48,285 bases of DNA from Candidatus Taylorbacteria bacterium (GTDB lineage Bacteria; Patescibacteriota; Minisyncoccia; Phycocordibacterales; HO2-43-120). The stretch is taken from contig JBDTMN010000009.1 in NCBI GenBank assembly GCA_039934295.1, positions 1-48,285 of the forward strand, written 5' to 3'. How positions within the stretch are numbered: the stretch's first letter is position 1; each line of letters opens with the position of its first letter. This document shows, piece by piece, positions 30,818 to 38,963 of the stretch. The notes under the pieces are model-generated. The model did not search any database. It was not told the origin of the DNA and saw nothing but the letters and a program-made list of their open reading frames with translations. A program made the position numbers and the translations under genes.

Positions 30818-33800
30818 ATGGGACTCTTAAGCAAGCTATTTGGAAAAAAAGAAAACAAGGAAATGCGTCCGCAAACGGTCGCTTCTATTTTGCCACAGGA
30901 AATCTACGAGTCTGGAGCGCTCGAACTTAAGGACGTCATCGCTCCATCGGCAGTCAAAGTGGGTCCACGAGAGTTGAACCTCGGGGAGAAAATAGTGCGA
31001 ACGTTCTTCGTCATTTCGTACCCGCGTTTTCTCTCCGAAGGCTGGTTCTCGCCAATCATCAACCTCGACAAAATTTTCGACATCTCTATTTTCGTCCATC
31101 CGATAGAAACGGCGACGGTCCTGAAGCAATTCCAAAAGAAAGTGGCGGAGGTTCAGAGCCAGATTCACGATAGGGAGCGCAAGGGGCTCGTGCGCGACCC
31201 GATGCTCGATACCGCCTACCAGGACCTTGAAAATCTGCGAGACAGCCTCCAGCAAGCTCAAGAAAAGTTGTTCGACGTCGGTTTGTATATTTCAATCTAT
31301 GGCTCAACCATTGAAGAGCTCGATAAAATCGAATCGGAGATCAAATCCATCCTTGAGGCCAAGCTTGTGTATCTCCGACCGGCTCTTTTCCAGCAGGAAC
31401 AAGGGTACAAGAGCGTCCTTCCCATTTGCACAGACAACCTCATGGTGCATTCGAAGATGAATTCCTCACCGCTCTCCTCACTTTTCCCATTTATCTCTTT
31501 CGACCTCACGAGCGACAAGGGAATACTCTACGGCATCAACCGCCACAACTCGAGCCTGGTTTTGTTTGACAGATTTTCACTTGAGAACTACAACTCGATT
31601 TGTTTCGCAAAATCGGGAAGCGGTAAAAGCATTTTAGGACATGAACCAGTGCTTGTCCGCAAAGAGGGAACCGTGAGTCTTATGCCGATAGGAGAAATTG
31701 TGGAAAAATTGATTGAAGAAAAGGGAGCCACGCCTATCGACCATGAAATGGAAGGAGTGATAGACCCCGATCTTGAAGTCTGGAGCTTTAACAAGTCTTA
31801 CAGTGGAGAATGGAGCAAGGTAAGTGTTGCGGCAAGAAAAGATGCCCCAGAAAAACTCTATCGTTTCAAAACTCGAAGCGGACGCTCCATAGAAACAACA
31901 GGAGACCATAATATGCTTATTTTGCGAGATGGTGAAATCGAAGTGTTAAAGAGTACTGAAGTGGTTAAAGGCGAATATCTTCCGCTTTCGAGAAATGTGA
32001 AAAGAAGCGAAGAAAAAGAATTTTCCCTAAATCTGTTTGAACTGTTGAAGAACAGACCATTGTATATCATCGGCGGAAATGAAATCGTATCGTCAAATTA
32101 TGCATTCCTGCATAAAAAGATAATTGACGCCACCAATGACAAGTATCTTCATCTTTACTCGAAAAAAAGAAGAATTCCACTCCAATATTTTCTAAAAATA
32201 CTCGCACAATTAGAGATTTCCCTCAATGATGCCCGCCTTTCTTCCTGCATCTTCACTACATCTAATGGAATAAGTCGTCTTTCGTCAAAAATTCCTGTGT
32301 CTTCGGAGCTTGGGCGAGTTTTAGGATACCTTGTTTCGGAGGGAACCATTTCGGAGAATATTGCTATCGTAACCAATATTGACCTAGATATACTCCGTGA
32401 CGTCGAAAAGTGCCTCGAAAAAATAGGCGTTTGCGCATTTAGCACGCCTAACTCAATAAGAAGTGGCGACCAGACGTTTGTCGCCCTCTTATCCGCGCTC
32501 GGTATGAAAGAAAAGTCGGGAACAAAACGAATTCCCTCTGTGATTTTCGAAGCGGGAAAAGAAGTGCAGGCAAATTTCTTGAAAGCATACTTTGAGGGAG
32601 ATGGGGGAGTGGACGGCGCTCAAGTGACGGCTGTTTCAAAGTCAAAAATGCTCGTTTCAGATCTTGCCTATCTTCTGAATTTTTTCGGCATCATCGCTAG
32701 AATTTCTCCAAGAAAAAAACAAATTCCCGGAAAAGGAATGGGAGATTATTATCAGCTCTCGATATCAGGACAAGAAAATCTGGATAAATTCAGAGCGCAG
32801 ATTGGCTTCGTTTCAGAGAGAAAAAATTCAGCTCTTCTTGGCTTAAAGAAAAACGCCAACACCAATGTTGATGTCATTCCCGGGCTTGGCAACATTTTCA
32901 AGGAACTGGAATTGCTTTTAGGCAACTCGATCAGAGTCCATGAAAATAACAGCGATTTCCATGCAGTAAAGCGCGAAATATATCATCCTTCCCGAGAAAA
33001 GCTTCGAGAGATTGTGGAAAATGTATCTAAGACACTCCAAACGATTGAGACGAAAGCTGAATTGTTCGCGGAGCTTTCTCATTTGCCTACCATAGAAAGT
33101 CTATTGGAGCTTGCCGACAAAAACAAAAAAATCAACGAGCTCCTTTGGCAAGAACTCGGTTCTAGCTGGCCTACAATACGAAATGGCATGAAACCGAGAG
33201 TGGCAAATGCCTTGAAGGCGTTTAGCGTAGCAAAAATGCCCTGTCCCTCTGCTGACTCTCTAAAACAGCTTCTGGATGAAGGATTTGCATTTTTGAGAGA
33301 AGACATGAAAGCTTTTTCTCCTTCTCTCCGGCCAGCACTTCGGGAAAAACCCGAAGAAAATACTTCTTACGCAATGCTTCAGACTGCCTCCTCGTTCCTT
33401 TCTGCAAGATATGCGTCGCTTCAAAAAAATATCCCTAAAGCAAAGGAAATTCTTGCAAAACTTGAACAGCTTATTTCTTCTGACCTCTTTTTTGATGAAA
33501 TTGTAGAAATTGAGGAATATAAAAATACTTCGGAAAAATATGTATACGACCTCACTGTGGACAACGAAGTATTCTTTGCGGGCTATGGAGGCCTTTTTGT
33601 CCACAATTCCTATTCCGTAAAACTCGAAATTATCCGAACGCTTATGTTTGACACAGAAGTTATTGTCCTCGACCCCGAGCGCGAGTACGAGTATTTGTCG
33701 CAGGCAATGGGTGGAAAATATTTCAACATCTCGCTCAATTCTCCCCACCATATCAACCCGTTCGATTTGCCGATACCGAGGGAAGGGGAGTCCGGGTCCG

Positions 33801-34618
33801 ACGTCCTACGCTCAAACATCATCAACCTTGTGGGAATTTTCCGAATCATGCTTGGAGGCCTCACCCCGGAAGAGGATGCCATCATTGACAGGGCAATCGC
33901 TGAAACCTACTCATTAAAAGACATCAACGCCGACTCGGATTTTTCAAATATTGAGCCTCCGCTTCTCTCCGACTTCGAGCTCGTGCTTGCAGGAATGCAG
34001 GGAGGAGATTCTCTCGTTCAGAGACTAACGAAATATACGCGCGGAACCTGGGCAGGATTTTTGAACCGTCCGACAAACGTCGATATCAACAACAAGTTCA
34101 TTGTGTTTTCGCTTCGAGACATGGAAGACGAGCTCAAGCCCGTGGCCATGTACATCGTTACTCACTACATTTGGAATGCGGTGCGTAAAAATTTGAAGAA
34201 GAGACTGCTGGTCATTGACGAGGCGTGGTGGATGATGAAGTCGGAAGACACCGCGTCATTTCTCCTTTCTCTCGCGAAACGCGGAAGAAAATACTATCTC
34301 GGGCTTGCCACTATTACCCAGGACGTGGACGATTTCTTGAAATCACCTTACGGACTGCCTATTCTCACTAACTCCTCGATTCAGATTCTTTTGAAACAGT
34401 CACAAACCTCGATAGACAAACTCCAGAGCATATTCAATCTCACGGAAGAAGAAAAATATCTACTTTTGGAGTCCGATGTAGGGGAAGGTCTTTTCTTTGT
34501 CGGATTGAAGCACGTGGCGATTAAAATTATTGCATCCTACACCGAAGACCAAATCATCACTTCCGACCCATCGCAAATTCTCGCGATCAAAAAAGCGAAA
34601 GACGAGTTAAACATGTAA
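30818..34618 (+). CDS. virB4: VirB4-type ATPase interrupted by an intein
   Basis: A 1266-codon frame encoding a VirB4/TraC-like ATPase that powers substrate or pilus-subunit movement in type IV secretion-like machines. The N-extein (1-270) ends in FAKSGSGK and the C-extein (931-1266) begins SYSVKLEIIRT, so splicing restores the Walker A P-loop SGSGKS and gives a 606-aa enzyme. Walker B is RLLVIDEAWWMM (about 1130), followed by KRGRKYYLGLATITQDVDDF and NSSIQILLKQSQ. The short N-terminal part fits the detached TraC-like domain encoded at 29669. The stop codon lies in a TGTAACR array (ATG-TAA-C). Without splicing the ATPase would be dead. Confidence 0.93.
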   Translation: MGLLSKLFGKKENKEMRPQTVASILPQEIYESGALELKDVIAPSAVKVGPRELNLGEKIVRTFFVISYPRFLSEGWFSPIINLDKIFDISIFVHPIETATVLKQFQKKVAEVQSQIHDRERKGLVRDPMLDTAYQDLENLRDSLQQAQEKLFDVGLYISIYGSTIEELDKIESEIKSILEAKLVYLRPALFQQEQGYKSVLPICTDNLMVHSKMNSSPLSSLFPFISFDLTSDKGILYGINRHNSSLVLFDRFSLENYNSICFAKSGSGKSILGHEPVLVRKEGTVSLMPIGEIVEKLIEEKGATPIDHEMEGVIDPDLEVWSFNKSYSGEWSKVSVAARKDAPEKLYRFKTRSGRSIETTGDHNMLILRDGEIEVLKSTEVVKGEYLPLSRNVKRSEEKEFSLNLFELLKNRPLYIIGGNEIVSSNYAFLHKKIIDATNDKYLHLYSKKRRIPLQYFLKILAQLEISLNDARLSSCIFTTSNGISRLSSKIPVSSELGRVLGYLVSEGTISENIAIVTNIDLDILRDVEKCLEKIGVCAFSTPNSIRSGDQTFVALLSALGMKEKSGTKRIPSVIFEAGKEVQANFLKAYFEGDGGVDGAQVTAVSKSKMLVSDLAYLLNFFGIIARISPRKKQIPGKGMGDYYQLSISGQENLDKFRAQIGFVSERKNSALLGLKKNANTNVDVIPGLGNIFKELELLLGNSIRVHENNSDFHAVKREIYHPSREKLREIVENVSKTLQTIETKAELFAELSHLPTIESLLELADKNKKINELLWQELGSSWPTIRNGMKPRVANALKAFSVAKMPCPSADSLKQLLDEGFAFLREDMKAFSPSLRPALREKPEENTSYAMLQTASSFLSARYASLQKNIPKAKEILAKLEQLISSDLFFDEIVEIEEYKNTSEKYVYDLTVDNEVFFAGYGGLFVHNSYSVKLEIIRTLMFDTEVIVLDPEREYEYLSQAMGGKYFNISLNSPHHINPFDLPIPREGESGSDVLRSNIINLVGIFRIMLGGLTPEEDAIIDRAIAETYSLKDINADSDFSNIEPPLLSDFELVLAGMQGGDSLVQRLTKYTRGTWAGFLNRPTNVDINNKFIVFSLRDMEDELKPVAMYIVTHYIWNAVRKNLKKRLLVIDEAWWMMKSEDTASFLLSLAKRGRKYYLGLATITQDVDDFLKSPYGLPILTNSSIQILLKQSQTSIDKLQSIFNLTEEEKYLLLESDVGEGLFFVGLKHVAIKIIASYTEDQIITSDPSQILAIKKAKDELNM
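31628..33607 (+). other. intein with LAGLIDADG homing endonuclease inside virB4
   Basis: A 660-aa in-frame intein. Its first residue is Ser271 (SILGHEPVLVRKEGTVSLMP), block B is about TTGDHNMLILRDGEIE, and block F and the end are YVYDLTVDNEVFFAGYGG…FVHN, with the canonical penultimate His and final Asn, then +1 Ser931. Two LAGLIDADG motifs are visible: LGYLVSEG at residues 502-509 (intein 232) and AYFEGDGG at 590-597 (intein 320), each with its acidic residue, so a homing endonuclease may be active. The remaining about 300 residues before block F are an unrecognised helical insertion. Boundaries are defined by P-loop restoration. Confidence 0.92.
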
Positions 34619-34691
34619 CACGAAACATATAACATGTAGCACAAAAAAAGAAAATTCTTTCTTATGTTACAGGTTACATGCTACACGTTGC
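34612..34691. repeat. TGTAACR inverted array, cargo-free (F1, unit g)
   Basis: The left arm (CATGTAACACGAAACATATA…) contains the virB4 stop codon. The right arm 34660-34691 (CTTATGTTACAGGTTACATG…) runs almost to the next start codon. The loop is about 15-20 nt and A-rich. Confidence 0.75.
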
Positions 34692-34701
34692 ATCTTCATC
34701 C

Positions 34702-35556
34702 ATGCCTATTTCTTCCACAACCCCCGCACCAGCCTCCTCCATGCCCTCTCGTGGTGCTGTGCCTCCAAGAATCGGGACGAGCGGTAGGCCCATGGCAGAA
34801 CCTGGGGAAGTACCGCCTGTAATTGGGCAAGAGGGAAAGCCAAAAGCAAATCAAGCAAAAAAGGCGCCGGCAAAAAAAAGTAAGCATAAAATAGGGAATC
34901 TTGAATGGGGGTTAGTTCTCACTGCGACTATTATTTGTGACGCCGTCCAAATTGTTCTAGATTTTTTTGTCATAGGAGCAATAATTAATAGGTTCATCGA
35001 TATAGCGGTAGGAATGATTCTCCCTATTTATTTTTATCTGCGAGGTGTGAAAATGACGTCCAAAAAAATATGGAGCATGATTGGAGCTTTCGTTGGAGAG
35101 TTCATACCTGTGGTTGACGCCCTTCCTCTTTGGAGTTTGGATGTAGCTCTCATCATGGCGTGGGAAAAAGCGGAAGAGAAAGCCGAGGGCACGGGCCTCG
35201 GTAAAGTGATGGAGGTGGCCGCAAATCGTGATTTGAAAAGAGAATCCGCCCCCCAGGGCGCCGTGCCTCCAAGAATTGGGGCGAGCGGACGCCCTATGGC
35301 AGAAACCGGTCAGACTCCTCCAGTGATTGAAAAAAGCGAGGAACAACAAAGGGGTACTCCGGAAATGGAAGAGAATGCATCGCAAATTAGAGCCAAAATT
35401 TCACCTCAAGATGGAGGTGGGTCTACGCCACCGCCAATTCCAAGAAATCCCTCTCCCACAGCGGAGAAACCCTCAAACAATGTAGTTGATCTTCGCAACA
35501 ATCCGCAACATGAACGTGTGGAGGGCTCTCGAGGAAAGTACAAAGAATCAGTCTAG
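34702..35556 (+). CDS. membrane protein with duplicated Pro-rich tail motif
   Basis: A 284-aa protein. The N-terminal Pro/Ser-rich tail is followed by a membrane region with about three hydrophobic segments (about 70-150: LEWGLVLTATIICDAVQIVL, RFIDIAVGMILPIYFYLRGV, PVVDALPLWSLDVALIMAWE), then a Pro-rich C-terminal tail. A motif of about 25 residues occurs on both sides of the membrane domain: GAVPPRIGTSGRPMAEPGEV and GAVPPRIGASGRPMAETGQT. I chose ATG 34702 (MPISSTTPAP); the frame opens at 34678 but those codons are repeat. No family recognised. It follows virB4 and is probably a structural or regulatory part of the cluster. Confidence 0.65.
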   Translation: MPISSTTPAPASSMPSRGAVPPRIGTSGRPMAEPGEVPPVIGQEGKPKANQAKKAPAKKSKHKIGNLEWGLVLTATIICDAVQIVLDFFVIGAIINRFIDIAVGMILPIYFYLRGVKMTSKKIWSMIGAFVGEFIPVVDALPLWSLDVALIMAWEKAEEKAEGTGLGKVMEVAANRDLKRESAPQGAVPPRIGASGRPMAETGQTPPVIEKSEEQQRGTPEMEENASQIRAKISPQDGGGSTPPPIPRNPSPTAEKPSNNVVDLRNNPQHERVEGSRGKYKESV

Positions 35557-35599
35557 GTGTTTCGAAAGAGAAGATGTGGTAAAATAGTTAAGAACCCTT

Positions 35600-35673
35600 T
35601 ACGAATAGGGCATGCGAATAAAATTCTGATGACTCTATTCGTTTCATTCGCATAATTCGTATATTAGCATCGA
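35600..35673. repeat. ATTCGTATA word array, inverted pair (F4)
   Basis: ACGAATAGGGCATGCGAATA (left) and ATTCGTTTC-ATTCGCATA-ATTCGTATA-TTAGCATCG (right) surround a short loop. It separates the 34702 and 35680 genes. Confidence 0.65.
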
Positions 35674-35679
35674 TGTTTT

Positions 35680-36702
35680 ATGGCAAATATTTCTAGATAT
35701 ATAAGTGCAATACTATTGACAGTATTATTCCCCGCGTCATTTTGCCTTGCTCAAAGTTTGCAATTGCCAGAGAGCTCTGACTTGCTCGCGGTTACTATGA
35801 TTCCCTCCGTGCCTGCTCCCGGCGATTTTGTGACGGTTGACCTTCAGAGCTATCAGAACGACCTCAATAAAGCCACTATCTCATGGACCCTGAATAAGGG
35901 AGCGCCTCAAACGGCGAGAGGACTGAAGCATTTTGAATTTAGCGTTGGAGGTGTTGGGTCGGTTACCACGCTTCTCATACGCATCCAAACCTACGAGGGG
36001 GAAACGATTTCAAGAAACATTTCCATCCGTCCCGGAAATATTGACCTGCTTTGGGAAGCCTCCACTTACGCTCCGCCCCTTTATCCGGGCAAGACGCTTT
36101 ACACTCCGCAGTCGGATGTAAAAATCGTCGCCATGCCGAACTTGGTGGACGAGCGGGGAGTAAAAATAGATTCAAAAGATTTGATTTTTGAATGGAAATT
36201 GAACGGAAAACTGCTTCAGGATTCTTCCGGCTTCGGCAAAGATGTAATCTTCGTAACAGGCCCGAGCGTAATAAAGACGATGGTAATCGACGTCGTCGCT
36301 TCCTCGCTTTCAGGAAACACAAAAGCAAAGGGAAATCTGTCTTTGAACGAAACCAGCCCCTTTGTTCTGTTCTACGAAAATAATCCGCTTTTGGGAACAT
36401 TCTACGAGAAGGCGCTCCCTTCTGAATTCACCCTTGCAGGGAAAGAAATCACCCTTACAGCCGTACCGTTCTTTTTCTCAACCTTGAAAAGAGATTCAAA
36501 CATCTTCTACTCATGGACCTTAAATGGGAACGTAGTACCCGAAGAGACAAGAAGCGCGATTACCTTGAGAAAGGACACACAGGAAGCAGGGGAGTCGGCA
36601 ATTGGTCTGGAGGTGAAAAGCGTGGGGAAAATCTTTCAGTTTTCGAGGAATTCTTTATTAATGAAATTCGGAGAAACAGTTGCGCCGTCGGCAACTTTTT
36701 AA
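35680..36702 (+). CDS. exported protein with Ig-like beta domains
   Basis: A 340-aa exported protein. The signal peptide (about 1-24, YISAILLTVLFPASFCLAQ) precedes three beta-rich repeats with Ig/PKD-like wording: VTVDLQSYQNDLNKATISWT and LNKG, LIFEWKLNGKLLQDSSGFGK, and NIFYSWTLNGNVVPEETRSA. Each repeat contains (I/F).(W).LNG, suggesting a shared fold. It is translated 3 nt ahead of the pilin-like gene, so one operon. An adhesion or periplasmic scaffold role for the pilus/secretion complex is inferred. Confidence 0.7.
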   Translation: MANISRYISAILLTVLFPASFCLAQSLQLPESSDLLAVTMIPSVPAPGDFVTVDLQSYQNDLNKATISWTLNKGAPQTARGLKHFEFSVGGVGSVTTLLIRIQTYEGETISRNISIRPGNIDLLWEASTYAPPLYPGKTLYTPQSDVKIVAMPNLVDERGVKIDSKDLIFEWKLNGKLLQDSSGFGKDVIFVTGPSVIKTMVIDVVASSLSGNTKAKGNLSLNETSPFVLFYENNPLLGTFYEKALPSEFTLAGKEITLTAVPFFFSTLKRDSNIFYSWTLNGNVVPEETRSAITLRKDTQEAGESAIGLEVKSVGKIFQFSRNSLLMKFGETVAPSATF

Positions 36703-36705
36703 TGT

Positions 36706-37170
36706 ATGAGTAGCCTAAGAAAAAAAACAATTCTTCTTTCTTTCATAATCCCGATTTTTATTCTTATGGGAGTCGTTTTCAGTATTTCTCCAAATATTAG
36801 TCATGCGGAGTCCCCGGAACCTCAACCAGCCACTGGCTACCAGCCTCTCGCTCCCTTACCTCCACAATTTTTCCCCGGTCAAGGCGCGGATAAGTACCTA
36901 CTGCCGAGCTATCTTTCTGGAATGTTCAAAATCCTAATAGCGGTTTCAGGGCTTCTCGCCGTTGTGATGATTGTAATCGGCGGAATCGAGTATATGTCCA
37001 CGGACGCCATAAGCGGAAAGAGCGAGGGCAAGGAGAAAATAACGAACGCCGTTTTAGGTCTTCTCCTCGCATTAGTCTCATGGCTTATTCTCTACACCAT
37101 CAACCCGAAGCTCCTTGAGTTTAATCTGAACGCAACAAATCCGGTCGCTCCGGAGCCGGCTAAAAAATAA
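36706..37170 (+). CDS. TrbC/VirB2-like small pilin
   Basis: A 154-aa protein with an N-terminal signal helix (about 7-30, TILLSFIIPIFILMGVVFS), a Pro-rich stretch (PQPATGYQPLAPLPPQFFPG) and two hydrophobic helices (about 70-98 GMFKILIAVSGLLAVVMIVI; about 115-140 ITNAVLGLLLALVSWLILYT), joined by the small polar loop GGIEYMSTDAISGKSEGKEK. This two-helix hairpin layout matches TrbC/VirB2 pilins and the related Mbov_0395-type pilins of CPR clusters. It would be the major extracellular subunit driven by VirB4. Confidence 0.8.
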   Translation: MSSLRKKTILLSFIIPIFILMGVVFSISPNISHAESPEPQPATGYQPLAPLPPQFFPGQGADKYLLPSYLSGMFKILIAVSGLLAVVMIVIGGIEYMSTDAISGKSEGKEKITNAVLGLLLALVSWLILYTINPKLLEFNLNATNPVAPEPAKK

Positions 37171-37185
37171 AATTGACCAAATACA

Positions 37186-38535
37186 ATGCCCCCACAAAAA
37201 AGTAAACTTAAAATCGTCATCATTGCCATATTGATTTTGGTGATTATTGGATTTATCGCCTACTACTTTTTCTTCGGAAGAAACAAAGGAAGCGTGTCGG
37301 TAGTGCCCGCAAACGACAGCCAAGTCACATTCACCATCGGCAATCAAGACATTGGCATCAATCAAGGAACAGGGGTCTCGACTTCAACCAGTGCCAACAC
37401 TTCTTCCGGCCAGACGATTGTGACGGGGAGCGGCATAATTCCAAAGCTTCGCAAAATAAGCGCGAATCCGGTTGCAGGCGCCATCGCTAAAAAAATAGTG
37501 GTTGATACAAAAGTGAGCACTATCGTGCGATACATCGAGCGCGCCACCGGCAACGTGTATGAGACGGACACGAACTCATGGAATCTGAAAAGAATTTCAA
37601 ATACCACTATTCCAAAAATCGTCGAGGCGATTTGGGGGAAAGACGCAAATTCGCTCTACATCCGAAGAATCCTTGACGGCACCGAGGACATCGAGACCTA
37701 TTACGCGAGGTTGAGGCCCGGAACTACGACAAAAATTCTCTCCTTAGGCGCCACAGAGGAAGAAGTCGTTAACCCCGACTCACTCATGACCCTCGAGGGG
37801 GTATACCTTCCGCGAAATATTGAAGAGTTATCAATTAATAACGCCGGAAATAAACTATTTTATTTCACGGAGAAAGTCGGCAGGGGAGTAGGCGTCGTTT
37901 CGGATGTAAACGGGCTTAAAGGGGTAGAGGTTTTCAATTCGCCTCTATCGGACTTCCAAATTTCTTGGCCAAAAGAAGATACGCTCACCTTTACAACGAG
38001 GCCCTCCGGAGTGGAAGATGGGTTCTTCTACTTTGGAAATAGCGGTGGCGCGAAATTGCAAAAATTGTTCGGTAACATTTTAGGTTTGACCACACTCACG
38101 AGTCCTAATGCTCAAATGGTTCTCTTAGGGGAAAGCAGTGGTAATGGATATAACCTAGGGCTTTTCGATGTAAAGAAGAAAACACGGGAGCCTTTGAGCC
38201 TTAACACCCTTCCTGAAAAATGCGTGTGGAGCGCCTTAAACCTCTCTCTCATCTACTGTGCGGTGCCTAGCGTCTTGCCTCTGGCGTTGTACCCCGATAG
38301 CTGGTATCAAGGACTTGTTTCTTTCTCGGACGAAATCTGGAGAATAAATACTGAAACGGGCGAGAACAAGCTCATTGCAAAGCCCAAAGATCTCTCCGGA
38401 GGAGACGAAGTTGACGCAACTAAACTGTTTCTCGACCCTGACGAAAATTACCTCTTCTTCACAAACAAAAAAAATAGCTCCTTCTGGAGCTTGAAGCTAA
38501 GCGAGAGTGTCGCAACGACCTCCGCCACTGAATAA
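37186..38535 (+). CDS. anchored extracytoplasmic protein, possibly beta-propeller
   Basis: A 449-aa protein with an N-terminal transmembrane anchor (about 8-29, LKIVIIAILILVIIGFIAYY) and a large outer domain. The outer domain has recurring short strands and turns such as TVRYIERATGNVYETDTNSW, NRISNTTIPKI-type segments, IWRINTETGENKLIAKPKDL and PDENYLFFTNKKNSSFWSLK, which look like TolB/WD-type propeller blades. It ends the cluster. Its stop codon (TAA 38533-38535) is inside the left array of the next four-helix-bundle element. Function unknown; a surface or assembly role is inferred. Confidence 0.68.
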   Translation: MPPQKSKLKIVIIAILILVIIGFIAYYFFFGRNKGSVSVVPANDSQVTFTIGNQDIGINQGTGVSTSTSANTSSGQTIVTGSGIIPKLRKISANPVAGAIAKKIVVDTKVSTIVRYIERATGNVYETDTNSWNLKRISNTTIPKIVEAIWGKDANSLYIRRILDGTEDIETYYARLRPGTTTKILSLGATEEEVVNPDSLMTLEGVYLPRNIEELSINNAGNKLFYFTEKVGRGVGVVSDVNGLKGVEVFNSPLSDFQISWPKEDTLTFTTRPSGVEDGFFYFGNSGGAKLQKLFGNILGLTTLTSPNAQMVLLGESSGNGYNLGLFDVKKKTREPLSLNTLPEKCVWSALNLSLIYCAVPSVLPLALYPDSWYQGLVSFSDEIWRINTETGENKLIAKPKDLSGGDEVDATKLFLDPDENYLFFTNKKNSSFWSLKLSESVATTSATE

Positions 38536-38963
38536 CAAATAACTGAATGACTGAATAACCATGAAGAAGTTCCGATTTATCGAGTGGCAAGTGTATATTG
38601 ATTCGAAACAATTATTTTCTCTTTTGGTAAAAGTAGTTAAAAAATTACCGAAAGAATACAGATACGAAATAGGTAGTCAGATTGTAAGAGCAGGACTTTC
38701 TGTAACACTAAACATTGCTGAAGGGAGCGGGAAGCATTCTGATGCTGAATTGAATCGATATTTTGATATAGCGCTCGGTTCTCTTTTTGAATCTTTTGCG
38801 GCAGTGGATGTACTTCGAGATATAACGTTAGTTGATGCTGTCGTTTTTGCAGAAATCGAAACACTTGCTGTAAGTATTTCAGATCAATTGGGAGGTTTCA
38901 AAAAATCTATCCGTTCTTCTTCTTGATTTTGTTATTCAGTTATTAGTTATTCAGTTATTTGTT
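38529..38963 (+). mobile_element. candidate element: four-helix-bundle gene in AGTTATTC inverted arrays
   Basis: Left array 38529-38560 (TGAATAACAAATAACTGAAT…), ORF 38561-38926, right array 38931-38963 (GTTATTCAGTTATTAGTTAT…). The left array contains the stop codon of the upstream gene and the right array contains the stop codon of convergent yidC. Mobility is inferred. Confidence 0.5.
38561..38926 (+). CDS. four-helix-bundle protein (S23/IVP family), copy 4
   Basis: A 121-aa member: FRFIEWQVYIDSKQLFSLLV, VKKLPKEYRYEIGSQIVRAG, LSVTLNIAEGSGKHSDAELN and RYFDIALGSLFESFAAVDVL match the family consensus. It is distant from the other three copies. The ATG directly abuts the left repeat array (no ribosome-binding site), and the gene sits exactly between the stop codons of two convergent host genes. 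Function unknown. Confidence 0.87.
   Translation: MKKFRFIEWQVYIDSKQLFSLLVKVVKKLPKEYRYEIGSQIVRAGLSVTLNIAEGSGKHSDAELNRYFDIALGSLFESFAAVDVLRDITLVDAVVFAEIETLAVSISDQLGGFKKSIRSSS

Noticed and set aside
21262-38535. Complete conjugative element
   Set aside because: No relaxase, coupling protein, oriT-like site or integrase belongs to the cluster, and no boundaries are seen.
23518-38926. Diversity-generating retroelement (four-helix proteins as Avd)
   Set aside because: No reverse transcriptase, template repeat or C-lectin variable target is visible in the window.
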